Below are positions 11,251 through 25,200 of a DNA stretch of 64,000 nucleotides, piece by piece; position 1 is the stretch's first letter; the number at the start of each line of letters is the position of its first letter. The notes under the pieces are model-generated. The model saw only the letters and a list, made by a program, of their open reading frames with translations. It ran no database searches and was not told the origin of the DNA. Source of the DNA: Vigna angularis (lineage: Eukaryota; Streptophyta; Magnoliopsida; Fabales; Fabaceae); the NCBI RefSeq assembly GCF_016808095.1, contig NC_068973.1:1792501-1856500 (forward strand), in the 5' to 3' direction. Both the position numbers and the translations under genes were made by a program.

Positions 11251-14200
11251 CTATTCTACAATTATTTCAAGTATTGCAGTAAGTCTGGGTCTTCTATATC
11301 TTTTAAGAAGCAAAGAAGAGCATACAACACTTACAGAAGAGAGAGCCATGCATGCACCAGCAACCCACGGTGGTAGCTTGATCCCCAGTGAAGGGTAGAA
11401 AACACCAGCCGCAATTGGTATGGCCACAACATTGTAAGCCATTGCGAACACATAATTCAGTCGAATTCGAGAGAAGGTCTTCCGGGAAAGATCAATGGCT
11501 GTGATCACATCTTCTAAATTATTTTTCATCAGCACATAGTCAGCAGCTTCAATTGCAATATCAGTTCCAGCTCCGATAGCCATACCAACATCAGCTGCAG
11601 CTAATGCAGGAGAATCATTGATGCCATCACCTACCATAGCAACTATGCTTCCATCTTTTTGGAATGAACGAACAACATCAGCTTTTCCTGCTGGCATAAC
11701 CTCTGCCCTAACATCTTGTATGCTAACCTGTCATACAATACGTTTTTTAAACACAAGTTTGACAACATCGATTTCTGTCCCACAATCAAGTCTTGTATAA
11801 ATTTCTATCCCATAAAATTTATGATGCAACTCTGTACTTAAGTACTAATTTTGCTTTAGACGGACAGTTTGCTAGTTGAGTTATGATTCCCAATGGAGAA
11901 CTAAAGAAACCGGTAACTAATGATTTCATATTTTACATCAGACCAAGCAAGTGTACAGCTGTTGAATGCTGATCCTAGAAGGATACCCTTTAAATATACA
12001 AGCTAATAGTTATAAGAAGTCAGACAGAACACAGATCTTAATTGCGAATATAAATAAAACATAATACACAAATATACAGACCTCCTTAGCAACAGCACGA
12101 GCTGTTCTCCAGTTATCTCCAGTAACCATAACAGGTGTGACACCCATTTTCTGGAGACCCTCTATGACTACAGAAGCTTCTCTCTTTAGTGGGTCCGCAA
12201 TCCCCAAGACTCCAGTTAATATATCATTATATGTTACCAGTATCCCTGTCTTTGCACTTTCTTCAAGCTCTACCACAAAATTTTCCACCTCTGTTGAAAT
12301 ATGTATGCCATTTTCCGCCATCAACTTCCTGTTACCAACCTGTTGAGGACAAGAGTGCCATGGTTACAACTCTCAGGAAAACAAGAAGCAAATTCCAAGG
12401 ATTGCAGAGATCAAGATGACCACGATAGTAAATGGACATACCAAAATGCGCTTCCCATCTATCAAACATTGAACACCTCTTCCAGGAAGAGCCGAGAAGT
12501 CTGAGACGTCAAAAAGCCAACCAGTTTTCACGTCATTCCCAGCATCATTCTCAGTACCAGTATCAGCAGAAGAGTCATCAAAGAAATGAAAATGGCGTGC
12601 ATAAGATAATATTGCTTTTGCTAGTGGGTGTTCACTGCTAGCCTGAATAATAAAAAGTAAATGAAATATAACAAGTCATAATTGGTTAGGTTGTTACCCT
12701 AAAGGAATCAAACAAGATATAGAAGCGTGTAATTTTCTGACAATCAAACATATAAGAAACTATGATTCATTAATCTACTCTAAACTTGCTACTCGTGCCA
12801 TAATGCTATTCAAGAAGTTAAGCAGACAAGAAGGAAGGAAATATGGAAATATCCTGTATGAATCCTCTATAAGTTCACCTGAATGTTCTGAACCAGGTAT
12901 GTATCAATATAATAAATACACAATAAGAAAAGAAAACGTAACAATCATTTAGAAATTAAAATTCACCTCAGCAGAAGCCACCAATTTAAGAAATTCTCCA
13001 CGTTCCATTCCAGTGAATGTCTTGGCTGTAGTAACAGTGGCTTTTCCCTGAGTTAGAGTGCCTGTTTTATCAAATATCACATACTTCACCCTCTGGGCCC
13101 TTTCCAATGCATCACCTCCTTTGATTAACACTCCATTGTTAGCCCCAACCCCTGTTGCCACCATCACGGCCGTTGGTGTTGCCAAGCCAAGTGCACAGGG
13201 ACATGCAATCACTACTACAGAAATCGAGAACATCAGGGCAAAAACAAAGTGATTTCCATTTTCTGGCAGCCAGTCATCTGGGTAAGCTCCAATAGACCCA
13301 GCAATGTACCTACAGATAATGAGCCAAATTTAAAGAGAAGAAGGAATAAGAATTCCAATCACATTAGTTATCAACATCTATTAATGTGCCCAAACCAATT
13401 AGGTGACCTTACCAGCACAATAACGTCAATAATGCCAAAGAAACGACCAATGGAACAAATATACTTGCCACCTGCAAACCATGAGAATAGAACTTAAGCT
13501 AATGATATATTCACTCCTCTATGGACCAATAAACTACTCCATGTATCTTTCATTAAGATGAGGCAACTTTCAAAAATAGAGACTACTTTCAGAAAATGAT
13601 GAACACGCAAAAACATCCCCAACATTTAGGATGAAAGCCACAAATTAGAATAACTAGATTCTTTAACACCCTAATTTTCAGAGATCAGAGAGACTTGAAA
13701 AGACCACTCTTACTTTATAAGCTTAACCAAATTAGGCAGAAAACAGTCAAGGAACAGACTATATGATTCCTTTCTACTCAATGTATCTTTTATTAAGATG
13801 AGAGTATTCCAAATACCACAAATCTTGCTTAACAAACTATAGAGAGAGAAACAACCACCGTAGAACTATAATATAACTTAAAATTTGAGTTGCCAAAGTA
13901 AGAAGAGTTGCAACATTTGAAACAAAAAGAAAATTATTAGTTGGAAGTGCCAGGTCACCTTGAAACATGAAACAATTGGCTGAACTGAAGCACAGTTTCA
14001 CAAGGTAATCCTTTCTTTACAAAAGAATACTCTAAGCAAAAGGCATTCACTGTGAAAGTAACTCGAGAAAAATAAAGGTCACCCTGAGGGCAACATAGGC
14101 AAACACAACCATGACCAAATATACTTACATAATCAGCAAACTTCTGAATAGGAGCTTTGGACATCTGCGCTGTCTCAACCAAACTAATAATCTGGCTCAG

Positions 14201-17200
14201 AACTGTTTCAGATCCTACTTTGGCAGCTTGAACATGAAGGACACCATGCAAATTTATTGTGCCTCCAATAACAGAAGCATTCACCTCCTTTAAAATAGGC
14301 ACAGATTCACCTGTTACCATGCTTTCATTTACATAACTTGAGCCCCAAGTAACAATACCATCAGCAGGGATCTTTGCACCAGGAAGAACTTTCAATGTGT
14401 CCCCAGGTTGAACAAGCAAACAATCAATTTCCCTTTCTTCAATACATTTACCACCTAGATATCAATATAATTTTAGTTGTCATCATACTCATCCAGAAAA
14501 TGATAAATGCGATAATAACCTTAATTAATGATATTTCAACCTACATATAAGATAATGAAATCCAAATACGATTTGTTCCTTCAATAAAAAACACAAATAA
14601 ATAAATAAAATGAAATTCATGCACACCTTTATCTTTGACAACTAGTAAAGCAGTCGCAGGAGCAAGTTCTACTAATTTCTTGATAGCATCAGATGTCTTT
14701 CCCTTGGCAAGGCATTCCAAATACTTGCCCAACAATACAAATGTTATGAGCATAGCACTTGTTTCAAAGTAAGTTGGAGACCAAAATCCAGTAAGAGCAC
14801 CATATAGAAGAGCACAAACAGAATAAACATAAGACGCGGTAGTACCCACTGCAACAAGGACATCCATGTTTGTAGAACCATTTCTAAGAGCTCTGCCAGC
14901 TGCAATGTAGAAGCGCTTACCGATCACAAATTGAATGAGACTCACCAATGCCCATTTCAACCAATCACTCATGAGGAAAGGCCCACATCGCCGAAGTAAC
15001 AGGGAATACACCATTGGTATATGAGGACAAACTACCCTCACGAAGAAGAGAGGAATCTGAGACAAGCATCAAGTAAAAATATATAAATAACAATAGCCTA
15101 AAAACACAAGGGAGCGTTAATACAATGACTCAAATTTTAAATAGAACTGTTTTTCCCTTGAGCAGTATCAAATATTGTATTGTTTCAGTATGCGTATTTT
15201 TCATGAAGAGAAGATGATACTAAGATAGAAAACCTCTTCTTTTATGTGAAATTAATGTATGGATGAAATCCCTGCAAAGCAATGTTTATGGGATTTGACA
15301 ATTGCAGACTCTCAAAGGATGGTAAAATGCCTAATATTTTAGAATACTGAAGCAAAGAATAAATTATTCCTATCCCAACTGCCCACACCTTCTTTACAGT
15401 TCTAATTTTCCTTCCTCAAATGCAATATATATAAGAATCTGTTTCTAAGTATAAACAAGAAATTGTTTCATTGACAATGAGTTTTCAAGATAAAGCACAG
15501 TTCACAACTTAAAACAAATAATATGTAGCCTTTTGTCAGTGTCAGAACATCATCTAACAAAGATTTTGACATGTGATATTATGTACCCATAGAGATCACA
15601 ATTAGATGGAAAGGGAATGCAAATAAAGAAGACAAAGAAATACAATGAAACTACATGATCCTTATGTGATTTGAGATTAAAAAGATACTCACACTAAGTA
15701 ACAAACTAGAGACAAAGAGCCGAAATATAGTTGAGATCTCTTCAACGCCTTTAGAAGCCATTCTCGTATAAGGGCTTCTAACATGTAATATAAACTTCCC
15801 ATTGCTTCCGCCCTGGATTGCATCAACTAAGAATCTAGAACTGAGAACTTCCGGATCAAACAGAACATCCAATTCACCTGAAATCTGGTCAAAATGAAAC
15901 TGCCTGACTCCTTTTATGCTGCTAATAATGCCTTCTAAAACTTGTCCATCAATCACACTGTACACACCAACCACCCCTAAGATTATTTTATCCTGTTCAT
16001 TGCTTTGTAAAAATGAAGCATCAAAACCACAATCTTCAATCGCGTTGACTATATCATCTTTACTAATTACACTGGGATCATATTCAACTTCACCTAACGA
16101 AGTAGCCAAAGCTACCACAGCCCTTTTGACCCCTGGAAGATTTCTTAAAATACCTTCAACAGAATTTACACATGCTGCACATGTCATTCCTCCAATTGTG
16201 AACTGTCCCACCAAGGTTCCATGTGGCATCTTTCCAACAGTACTGGATTCAGGTAATATGTCGGCTTCAAACCCAGCATCTTCAATTGCATTTTTAATGT
16301 CTTCATCCTGGAATGTGACAGGTTTAAACACATAACACAATATCTTATCAAATACAAGCTTCGAGTACTAAATCACTGGAAAAAAAAATTGTTTTTATTC
16401 ATATCATATAGGACTAAAGGACTGGCTAATCATCACTTAACATGCATCAGTCAAACAATAATCTTCCAATCAAATATGCTCTTTCTATCTCATAATGATT
16501 TTCAGTTTAAGGTTTTTTTTTTTGCACAGATTAAGAATGATAATAAATACAGCTCTTTTTTAAACTATATTTACAAAAATAACTCTACCCATTCACTAAA
16601 TGTGTTACTTTTATTGAGAAACGGTAATTAATTTGGGAATAAGAACATTAATGTTTCGTTGAAAACTGCTAACATTAGCTAATTAGAATTTTTTTTCAGA
16701 AGGTTAAAGTTACAATCATTTTGGGACAGAGAGAGTATCATATTTCAGTAGTAGCAGAACCAGATGGTTAAAAGGTTGTCTACCTTAGTGGCTAAATCAT
16801 GATATCTGAGCACAAAAATATTCATACCACTGAAAAGCAAAAATAAGCACTAAGAGAATGAGTTAATGAGAGGAATATCGATATCAGTTGAAGTTTTATG
16901 ATATAAATTATCGTGAGAGAGCTGAGAGAAGAAGCTTAACATCAATTTCAGTCAACATCTTAAGAGAAAAACATACACAGGGATCACCTGTACCTGACGA
17001 CCCCAAAAAACCTGGTTTCATATCCAAGTTCAAGTAACCCCACCACCACTGAACATTGGGACACAAACATGTAGAAATAACAAAAATTAAAAAAGAAAAA
17101 AAACACTAACACAGTTATAAGTATAACTAACAAAAACAATGCAGTAGCCATACATACTTTAAAAGCTGAGTTGGAGAATGTTTGCCGGACAAAAAGTTAT

Positions 17201-18169
17201 GTATCACTTGTGACGGGAACACGGTATATAAATGTCCACTTAAATGCAATCACCACCGATCAAAGCAATAAATATAGAAGGCAGATGTTAAATAACAGCA
17301 ATATAAAACAACCACAAAATTTACGAGCATGCATCTCAATTCCAGTCGTATTCCAGTCGTAAAGCACGTGTCCACGATTGATCAAATGCAATCAATTAAG
17401 ACCCAAAAAATGTAAAAAAACAGCAAAAACAAAAAAAAAAAACATAACGGAAATACGCTCTCCATTCATCAAGAAATAATAATCAAGTAGTTGTTAGGTA
17501 GAGATCGTTTTAAAAGAAGAAAAAAATCATTAATTATATAAAATACCTTAAAACAAACTAGAATTATGGATTTAGATAAACTTCTCTACAAATTATGACG
17601 AAAAAAATTAAAAGCTAAAACTAATTAATTTTTCCCTAAATTAAAATTAAGTGACTCAGTGCACATTTTCTGAAAATTAAATGACAGGGCTACCGAATAA
17701 GTGATCACCCGAGTTCAATTCGATTTAACTTTGTTTCTTCTTAATTTTACTAGTGCTTGCTGCCAAAATTTATATCCAAACAGAACATAACTAAAGCATA
17801 GTTAACTAAAATTTCAAACAAGTTAAATTTTCATAAGCAGTAAATAGAAGATGCAAAAAGCAATTGTGTAGAGAGAGGAAGACCGACCTTGAGCAGAGCC
17901 GAGTTGAAAACTACCTCGGCTTTGTTCTGAAGCAGTGCGACGGAGGCGCTGATAACTCCGTCAAGTGATTTGAGAGCTGATTCGACGGAATTGGAGCAAG
18001 CGGCGCAGGTCATTCCAGTGACCGTCACCTGAATCCGCCTCGCTTCGGCGTCGATTTTGTCGTAGGAGTCCAAGAGCCGCACATCCTCGAGGTCATCGGA
18101 GTCAGCTGTGGCGGCTCTACTATTACCGGCGACTGAAGTGAGCTGCAAGCCTCCCGCTCCTGGCGCCAT
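11251..18169 (-). CDS. HMA5: Copper-transporting P1B-type ATPase, HMA5-like
   Basis: Nine exons join in frame with GT/AG borders: 18169-17888, 16307-15693, 15056-14627, 14454-14129, 13471-13413, 13309-12967, 12642-12442, 12339-12082 and 11727-11251 (stop included). They encode 996 residues, close to Arabidopsis HMA5 as I recall it. Two N-terminal heavy-metal domains carry GMTCAAC (Cys55/58 and Cys137/140), and a third, degenerate one lacks CxxC. Core motifs are all present: TGE (490-492), CPC (607-609), DKTGT with phosphorylated Asp651, SEHP (His690), GDGIND (871-876), and C-terminal NYVFAMAYN and MALSS metal-site helices, which mark the Cu(I) P1B-1 class. HMA5 exports Cu(I) across membranes using ATP, receives copper from ATX1-like chaperones, and acts in root copper detoxification and xylem loading. 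The ATG chosen (18167-18169) gives the usual MA-rich start; an upstream in-frame extension to 18295 would be hydrophobic and atypical. The N-domain has an acidic insertion ([16 protein letters not shown]). The largest introns are the first (about 1.6 kb) and second (0.64 kb). The family call is secure; the HMA5 orthologue call is slightly less so. Confidence 0.95.
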
Positions 18170-21100
18170 CGCTCGTGAGAGAGGGTAGAGAAACCAAATC
18201 GTTAAAACAAGAGAAACTGAAAAGGATGTGAACAAAAGGTGATATGCAAAAGAAGAAGGGGAAAATATTTTTGACGGAAACCTTGAATAACACATTTTAA
18301 TTGTCCTTTTTATTTATTCTATTAAACAGGTGGAAAATGCACGCTGTTTTTATTTCTTTTTTTGCCCTTCAACTTTTTGTTGAATTCCGATTGCCGTCCA
18401 TTGTACTTCCACTCACAAAGATGCACTGCACATTACGTAAACCGTGTCTGTGCGGCAGTGCACTTGCGTGTATAATTATTTTTTATTGGTAAATAATTAA
18501 ATTGCTTGTGGGAAAAAAATGTAATATAAAATAAATTTTCATTAGGACTAAAATAATTATTAAAAATTAATATTCCTAAAATATTTTAAATAACATAAGC
18601 ATGTGAAACTGTGCCTAATTACGTCCAATTGAAATAATCCAATTATGAGGACTGATCTTTGTTCTCAGAAGGGTAGAACGGTGATTTAAAATTGTATAGG
18701 TTTAAAAACGCTGCATCATGCATGACCATTATTGTCAGGAGCTACACAAATCAAAATTGTTCAGTTACATCAACTTCTACTTTTTCATGAAAAACCCGTT
18801 CAACTTCAACTTCCAATTTTCAATGACTTATCATGATTGTTGCATTCCTTAGCCAATCTAATTTTCGTATTATATAAAATAACAAAGTGTAAATAACTGG
18901 AACTGGATCTTAAGGAAATATTTACTATTTGACCATAGTATATAGATGTATACAACTTTTAAAAATGTAAAATATATTAAAATTAAAAAAAAAATTATTC
19001 ATGTATTAATTTGTATGTGTGTAAAAGAATTTGGAAATGAGGAAAATTGAGTGATTGGTGAATGATACTATAAATTAAGATATAAAGAAAATAGAGTATT
19101 ATAAGTTTTTTTTAACATGATTCCTAAGAGTTCAACTATTTCAGTACTTTATTTTTCAATTATGTTTAACAAAAAGAATGTATAATAGCATAAATGTTTA
19201 TGGAAAGATGACAATTCTCTCCACTGCATCCATTTTGATAACTTTGTAAGGAAGAAGACAGAAAAAATAAAGGAACATTTCCATTACCTTCCACTACTCA
19301 AAACTAAAAGACTACTATCTCAATCAATTAAAAAAAATGTAAAGGAAAACCATATAAAACAGTGTCTCCCACAAATAACAATGTGGCATCCACAAAAGCC
19401 TCATTCATCACTATCATCCATAAATACAAATATTTTGAAAGAAATAAAGACAACAAGATTGATAATTATTTAATATAAATGAAAACAAAGCTAAAATCAA
19501 TATTGAATTTAAATTTTATTTTTTTAAAATAGATTTTAAATTTAATTAATTGATATAAAATAAATTTATATCTACTCATATATTATACATCTATATATAA
19601 ATAAAGTTAAACTAAATTTAAAATTTATTTTGATAAATAATAACAAAGTTATATGAAAATTATACTAATAAAGTTGATCACTTATTAAATTTATCATTGA
19701 ATTATCATTAATATTTAATCTTATAAATATATATATTTGAATGTAAAAAAACATGTAAAATATCTAACATTAATTATAAATAAAAATATTATAATATATA
19801 AATAAATATAGATTTTATAGTTTATAAAGTTAAATTAAATTTAAAATTTACTTAAAACTTCAAATAAAATATAGGAAGAATTAAAAACATACAAAAAGAA
19901 CAACTTCAAAATTAAAATAAATAATATAACTTTTGTTCTCCATTTTGAGAGAGGAAGTATGGGTGTGAAACAGACTATTTCAGTATTATTTATTTTCGAA
20001 CTTTGGAAAATGTAACCTTTATAGAAAAAACCGAAAACTGTCAATTCTTCAACCTTCTCAGAGACTTTCATCCTTTTGCCGTTTCTAACTGTACGACACA
20101 CTGCAAGGGTGTTATTGTAGTTTCTTCTCTTGTCCGAAAGCATTTTTTCCATCTAGGTATACGACAACTATTATAAATTATTATTACTAATTAATAATGA
20201 TAATAACGAGCAATGCTATAATCATATATTAACAAAACGTATATGCTATGTTATAATTTTTTAGAATTGTTTAAAAAGTATATAGCTATTTTTGAGTTAA
20301 AGGATTAGGATGTTCCTTTTTCCTTACTGAATTAAACTTTATATATTGCAACAAATAATAAGTTATTTTAATTTCATAAGTAGTAAATATAACACAAAAA
20401 CAGTTACAATAAGAAAATATATCAGTGATATAAATAATCAATTTGTAATACATTAGTGGTTTTTGGAAAAAAAAATCAGAAATGTTATCAAACGCATTTT
20501 ACACGTTCAGAATTTGCTAGTAGTTTAGCAGATGACAAAGTCCAGTGATTTTTAAAATATACCTATTAAATCAAAATTTGAACTAAAAAAACTAAGATGA
20601 CAGAGTCAAGAAAATTTGGTGATTATTTATTATATAGCTGTTTTTTTAAATAGATAATAATGTGAATTGATTGCTTAAGAAATTATTCCTGCTTATGGAG
20701 AAAAAATTTGAATAATAAATAAACTAGAATTTGAAGAAAGTTGAAAGCATAAGTGGTTTTGGTGACAGAAACCAGAAGATGGAGACCTGTGGGCTGGGAA
20801 TGCATATAAAACTAAAGTTTCTGTTAACTTTAAAATATCATCCTCCTTTTATTTTAGTACAAAAAATCAATTCCCTGTATCTTACTGTTTTGTGGCTGGT
20901 CTTCACTCTCCCACAACTTTTGTAATAAATAATTACTATAGTGTTGATTAGTGTTCTGTAATTCATAATTAGTATTAATATCATTTTACTTTGTATGTTT
21001 AATGTACAATAATAGCGAGTAAATAAATGACGTTGTTTTTAATTATTTGTAATCTTTAAGATTAATAATTGTTATTTTTTATTCCAATGATTAGTTATAA

Positions 21101-22225
21101 TTTTCGAATAATAAATAGTAATTTCTTTTTTTGCTAAAAGGGAAAATAGTATGAAAAATAAAAACGATAAAAGTGAGGAGAATAATTAAAAATATATGAA
21201 AATACAAACTATAGTGATAAAGTGTATTAAATCATCTATTTAAATAGTATAAAACATTATTAAAAAAAATCACAAAGTAAACTAGAACAGTTAATTCATA
21301 AATATATATAAAATATATCCAAAATAACTATAAGTCAATCTTTATATACAAAACTTTTAAATATAACCATTTACTATTTTACTAACAAGATATTTTCTAT
21401 TACAACAAAAAAAAAACATTAATTACATTGAGTAAACTATATATCTAGACTCTCACCATTTAAGATATGCTTTATTGATTGTTCATCTCCCTCTACTTAC
21501 AAATGTCATTCATAGAGTAACATATAAGACTTTCATATTCAACTAAGCACAACACTTAAACAACATCTTAGGCTAAGGTAAAATTCTTAGCCCAAGACCT
21601 CCTGCTACTCTCACCAAGTATCACCCCTTTGTACATGAAAATGGATGAAAATTAAAATGTCAAGATAACCCTCAATATTGATCTCCTACAATAAACATAC
21701 ACTACTTGAAACATTCATAAAAAAATTCACCTTAGAAACTCTTTTCAAACCATACTTCAATACATATATAACCCCGTGCACAAACCTTCGTAAAATTGAT
21801 GCCTAAACGCCACCATGGTGCAACTGAGCGCAAAACTCTCGACTTTCTGGCGCTTAAGCACCACCACTTGATGTCCCACACTAGAAATTTAGAAACTTCA
21901 GAATTTGATCTAGATGCACCCAAGACTTATTCAAATGATCCAACTTGTATCTTTGACAATAAAATTTATTTCTAAACATGTTTATCCTTCAAATTTATAC
22001 CAATTGGCTCATTTGGTTAAGGACTTGGTCCAGTAGATAAACTCAACTATCAAAAAACACATACTTCAAATTTCACATGCTATAAGCTAGAATTTAGTGA
22101 ACTAATTAGTTAAACAAGTCTAAAATGAACCAACAATATACCTAAGCATTATATTTACCCATTCAATCATTTTTTCAAAGTTTCGCATATAAAACCCCTG
22201 TTTTTAGACCAAAAATAGCATACCA
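18170..22225. other. Intergenic region upstream of the HMA5-like gene
   Basis: The first few hundred bases should hold the 5' untranslated region and promoter of the minus-strand copper ATPase. From about 18500 the sequence is AT-rich with no recognisable gene. The frame at 19841-20152 (minus) has no domain or family resemblance. From about 21430 the base composition changes and the text resembles repetitive legume DNA next to the LTR-like segment that begins at 22226; it may be degraded internal retrotransposon sequence. Confidence 0.45.
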
Positions 22226-25200
22226 TGTAACATCCCGATTTTTGGGATGTCTCGGTTACGAGGAAAAAAAATTTTAAATTTTAAAATCATAATACCATCG
22301 CGAAAATCAACTTATATAATACCGAAATTAATAAAATCAAGACGAAGTAAAGCAAACCCTATTACATTGTTTCTAACATTTATAGTACAAAAGTTTTAAT
22401 TAACCCAAGTTGTCTTCCCACTTTCGCGTCTCTATCATGCATCTGAAGCATCTGTAACATCCCCTGCTCCCGTATAACCAAATGTCATACGATCATCACA
22501 AAACACACACACAACCACAACACAAACAAATATGAGTAAGCTACCATAGCACAACAATGACAATAAAATTTGTACATAGGAAACAAACATAACTTAATAA
22601 TAATTCAAACATCTACAGCGTTATCCTACTAATATAATCATTTTTACACTCTTACCATCATCATTATCCTCATTAACCCTATTACGATTATACCATCGAC
22701 GTTATCCTATAACATCGTCTCCAAACACATCGTCACTATGAATCATCATCACATGTACCTCCATCAAAACTAACCTCATCATGAATAACACCATGAGCCT
22801 CCACAATACTATAACTCCATAGTGAAAATAATTACTCACACCCTTGTACCCTACCTCAAACTTGTGCCCTCCCCCACAGGTCCCCTGTAGCCCCTCCTAC
22901 AAGTCTGCTCGAGTAATCCCGCCTACCTGGCTAAGGAACATGTTTCCCTGTCACAACAAGGCAAACACCATCACCCTCATACATAGAATGTTCAATACCC
23001 GAACACCCCCTTTTTGCACACAAGACCAAAGGGAGTCGCTATCTCAACCGGTCGATAGTCTCAGGCTTTATACTAGGTACAATAAGCGGACCTATCCCCC
23101 ACTCTTATGCTCATCGATCAACCACACACTCAGGTACAATTCCAACATTCAACCATTCCAACTCCAACACTCATTCTTTCCAATTATCAGTCAAAGTTTA
23201 TTGTACACGTAAATACAACCACTATTCCCTGTCACAACAAGGCAAACACCATCACCCTCATACATAGAAGGTTCAATACCCGAACACCCCCTTTTCGCAC
23301 ACAAGACCAAAGGGAGTCGCTATCTCAACCGGTCGATAGTCTCAAGCTTTATACTAGGTACAATAAGCGGACCTATCCCCCACTCTTATGCTCATCGATC
23401 AACCACACACTCAGGTACAATTCCAACATTCAACCATTCCAACTCCAACACTCATTCTTTCCAATTATCAGTCAAAGTTTATTGTACACGTAAATACAAC
23501 AACTATTCTCGTTCAAAAATACAATATATTCAAAGGGTTTCACTCAAACAATAAATAACAAACAATAAATGAATATAATTCAACATCAATTCAAAATAAT
23601 AGATCATTTATTACTTTAGTTAATCATTAAAATCAAATTCCCAGTTTAATCAACATAAACACCTCATGAGTTCTACTCCAACAATAGATCAAAATAAATA
23701 AATAAATAACATTTAATAACAAACCAAAAATAATAAAACATTTATTAATCTAATTAAAGATTATAATCACGTTATTTTCTTTTTTATTAAACTAAAATTA
23801 GTAAGTAATTTAATATTATAATTAATGATTATAATCTCATTATTTTCATCTTTAAAACCAATTAGTATTTATTTCTTATTTTCAATTCCGTAAACTATTA
23901 ATTAATTGATTTTAATTCCCTTTATTTTAATTTCAGAGACATAATCTTTAACTTATTATTATTTTTAGATCCATGCATTTTTTATTTCCAATTATTATAT
24001 TATAACTTTTCAATTATTATAAGATTAGAGACAATTAGAGACAAGCTTTATTTTAAATTTTCCTTATCTTATTCTCATTATTGTTTTGTTAATTCAGTCC
24101 AATTCAATTCCAAGTCTAATCCAAACCACAGGCCCAGCAAGGCCACCACTGTCTGCCAAGCCAACCCACATCCAGGGACTCCACGGCCAGCCGCCGCAAC
24201 ACCCCGGCAGCTCCACTTGCGCTACCACCAACAGCCACCACGCCCCCAACGAAACAGACACGAGATTAAACCCCAAAATCGCAAACTCAGATTTAATTAA
24301 ACCTAACAGTTTCAAGATCAGAAACGCGCAAACAGAAATGAAATTCCCAATTCAACTCCAACCTCCAAAATTTGATAAAAAACCTGCAGGGAAAATCCAA
24401 CGAACCATCCCAAAAATCCCAAATTGCAAGACCACAATATAGCAACAGGAAAAGCCCAACAGAACCCAATCAAAAATCAGAGAAAGAAGGAGGAGAAAGG
24501 AATCTTGTGCCGCGAATCAAAACGAATGGAAGTAGAACCAGAACTGCAAACGCACCCTTGCGCCATTGCCGCATCTCCGCCGCGCTTTCGTCACGCTCCT
24601 CCGCGCCTTCGCCGCGCCTCATCGCCGTTAAAAAAAAAACCCAAAACATAAAAACAAAGAAGGAGGAGATGAAGAACGGTCCTAATCTCCATCGCGCAGT
24701 CGCCGCGACCTCGCTGCTCCATCGCTCCGTCGTCACCGCGCCTCCTCCGCGCCATAGCCGCGCCAGATTTCCTCCACCAGTAAGCCACGCACCGAAAACC
24801 CTCTTCTCCAAGATTGGATGGTCCGCGAGTGAGGCACAGAGACATGAGGAACGAAATTGCTGGGGATTGGTTTGCTCCAGTAATAGAATGAAGATCGGTA
24901 AGGGAAAAGAAATTAGGGAAGAGTGTTCGTATGCAACCCTAAAGCTGGGTTGGATGCACGAGAAGGAGAGAAGCTCTCCCTTGAGGCACGACAAAATGAC
25001 CCACCCAGGTCTGTCCAAGAAGAAGAAAAATCCCCAAATCAATTTGGGAAAAAAAATGAAACTAGGGTTTATCAGAAACAATAAATCTGATTTAGTAAAT
25101 TAATTAGGGTTTAGAATAAAAAGTCTGATTTTGAAATTTAATTAGGATCCAATTAATTATAATTTGATATTTAATAAAAATAAATCATAACCCTAATCAA

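Noticed and set aside
19841..20152. 103-codon minus-strand frame upstream of the HMA5-like gene
   Set aside because: No family resemblance or promoter context, and it lies in AT-rich DNA with random open frames.
24372..25103. 243-codon plus-strand frame, and the 203-codon minus-strand frame opposite it
   Set aside because: They lie in the GC-rich part of the LTR-like block, where stop codons are rare. No recognisable domains, and both strands are open at once.
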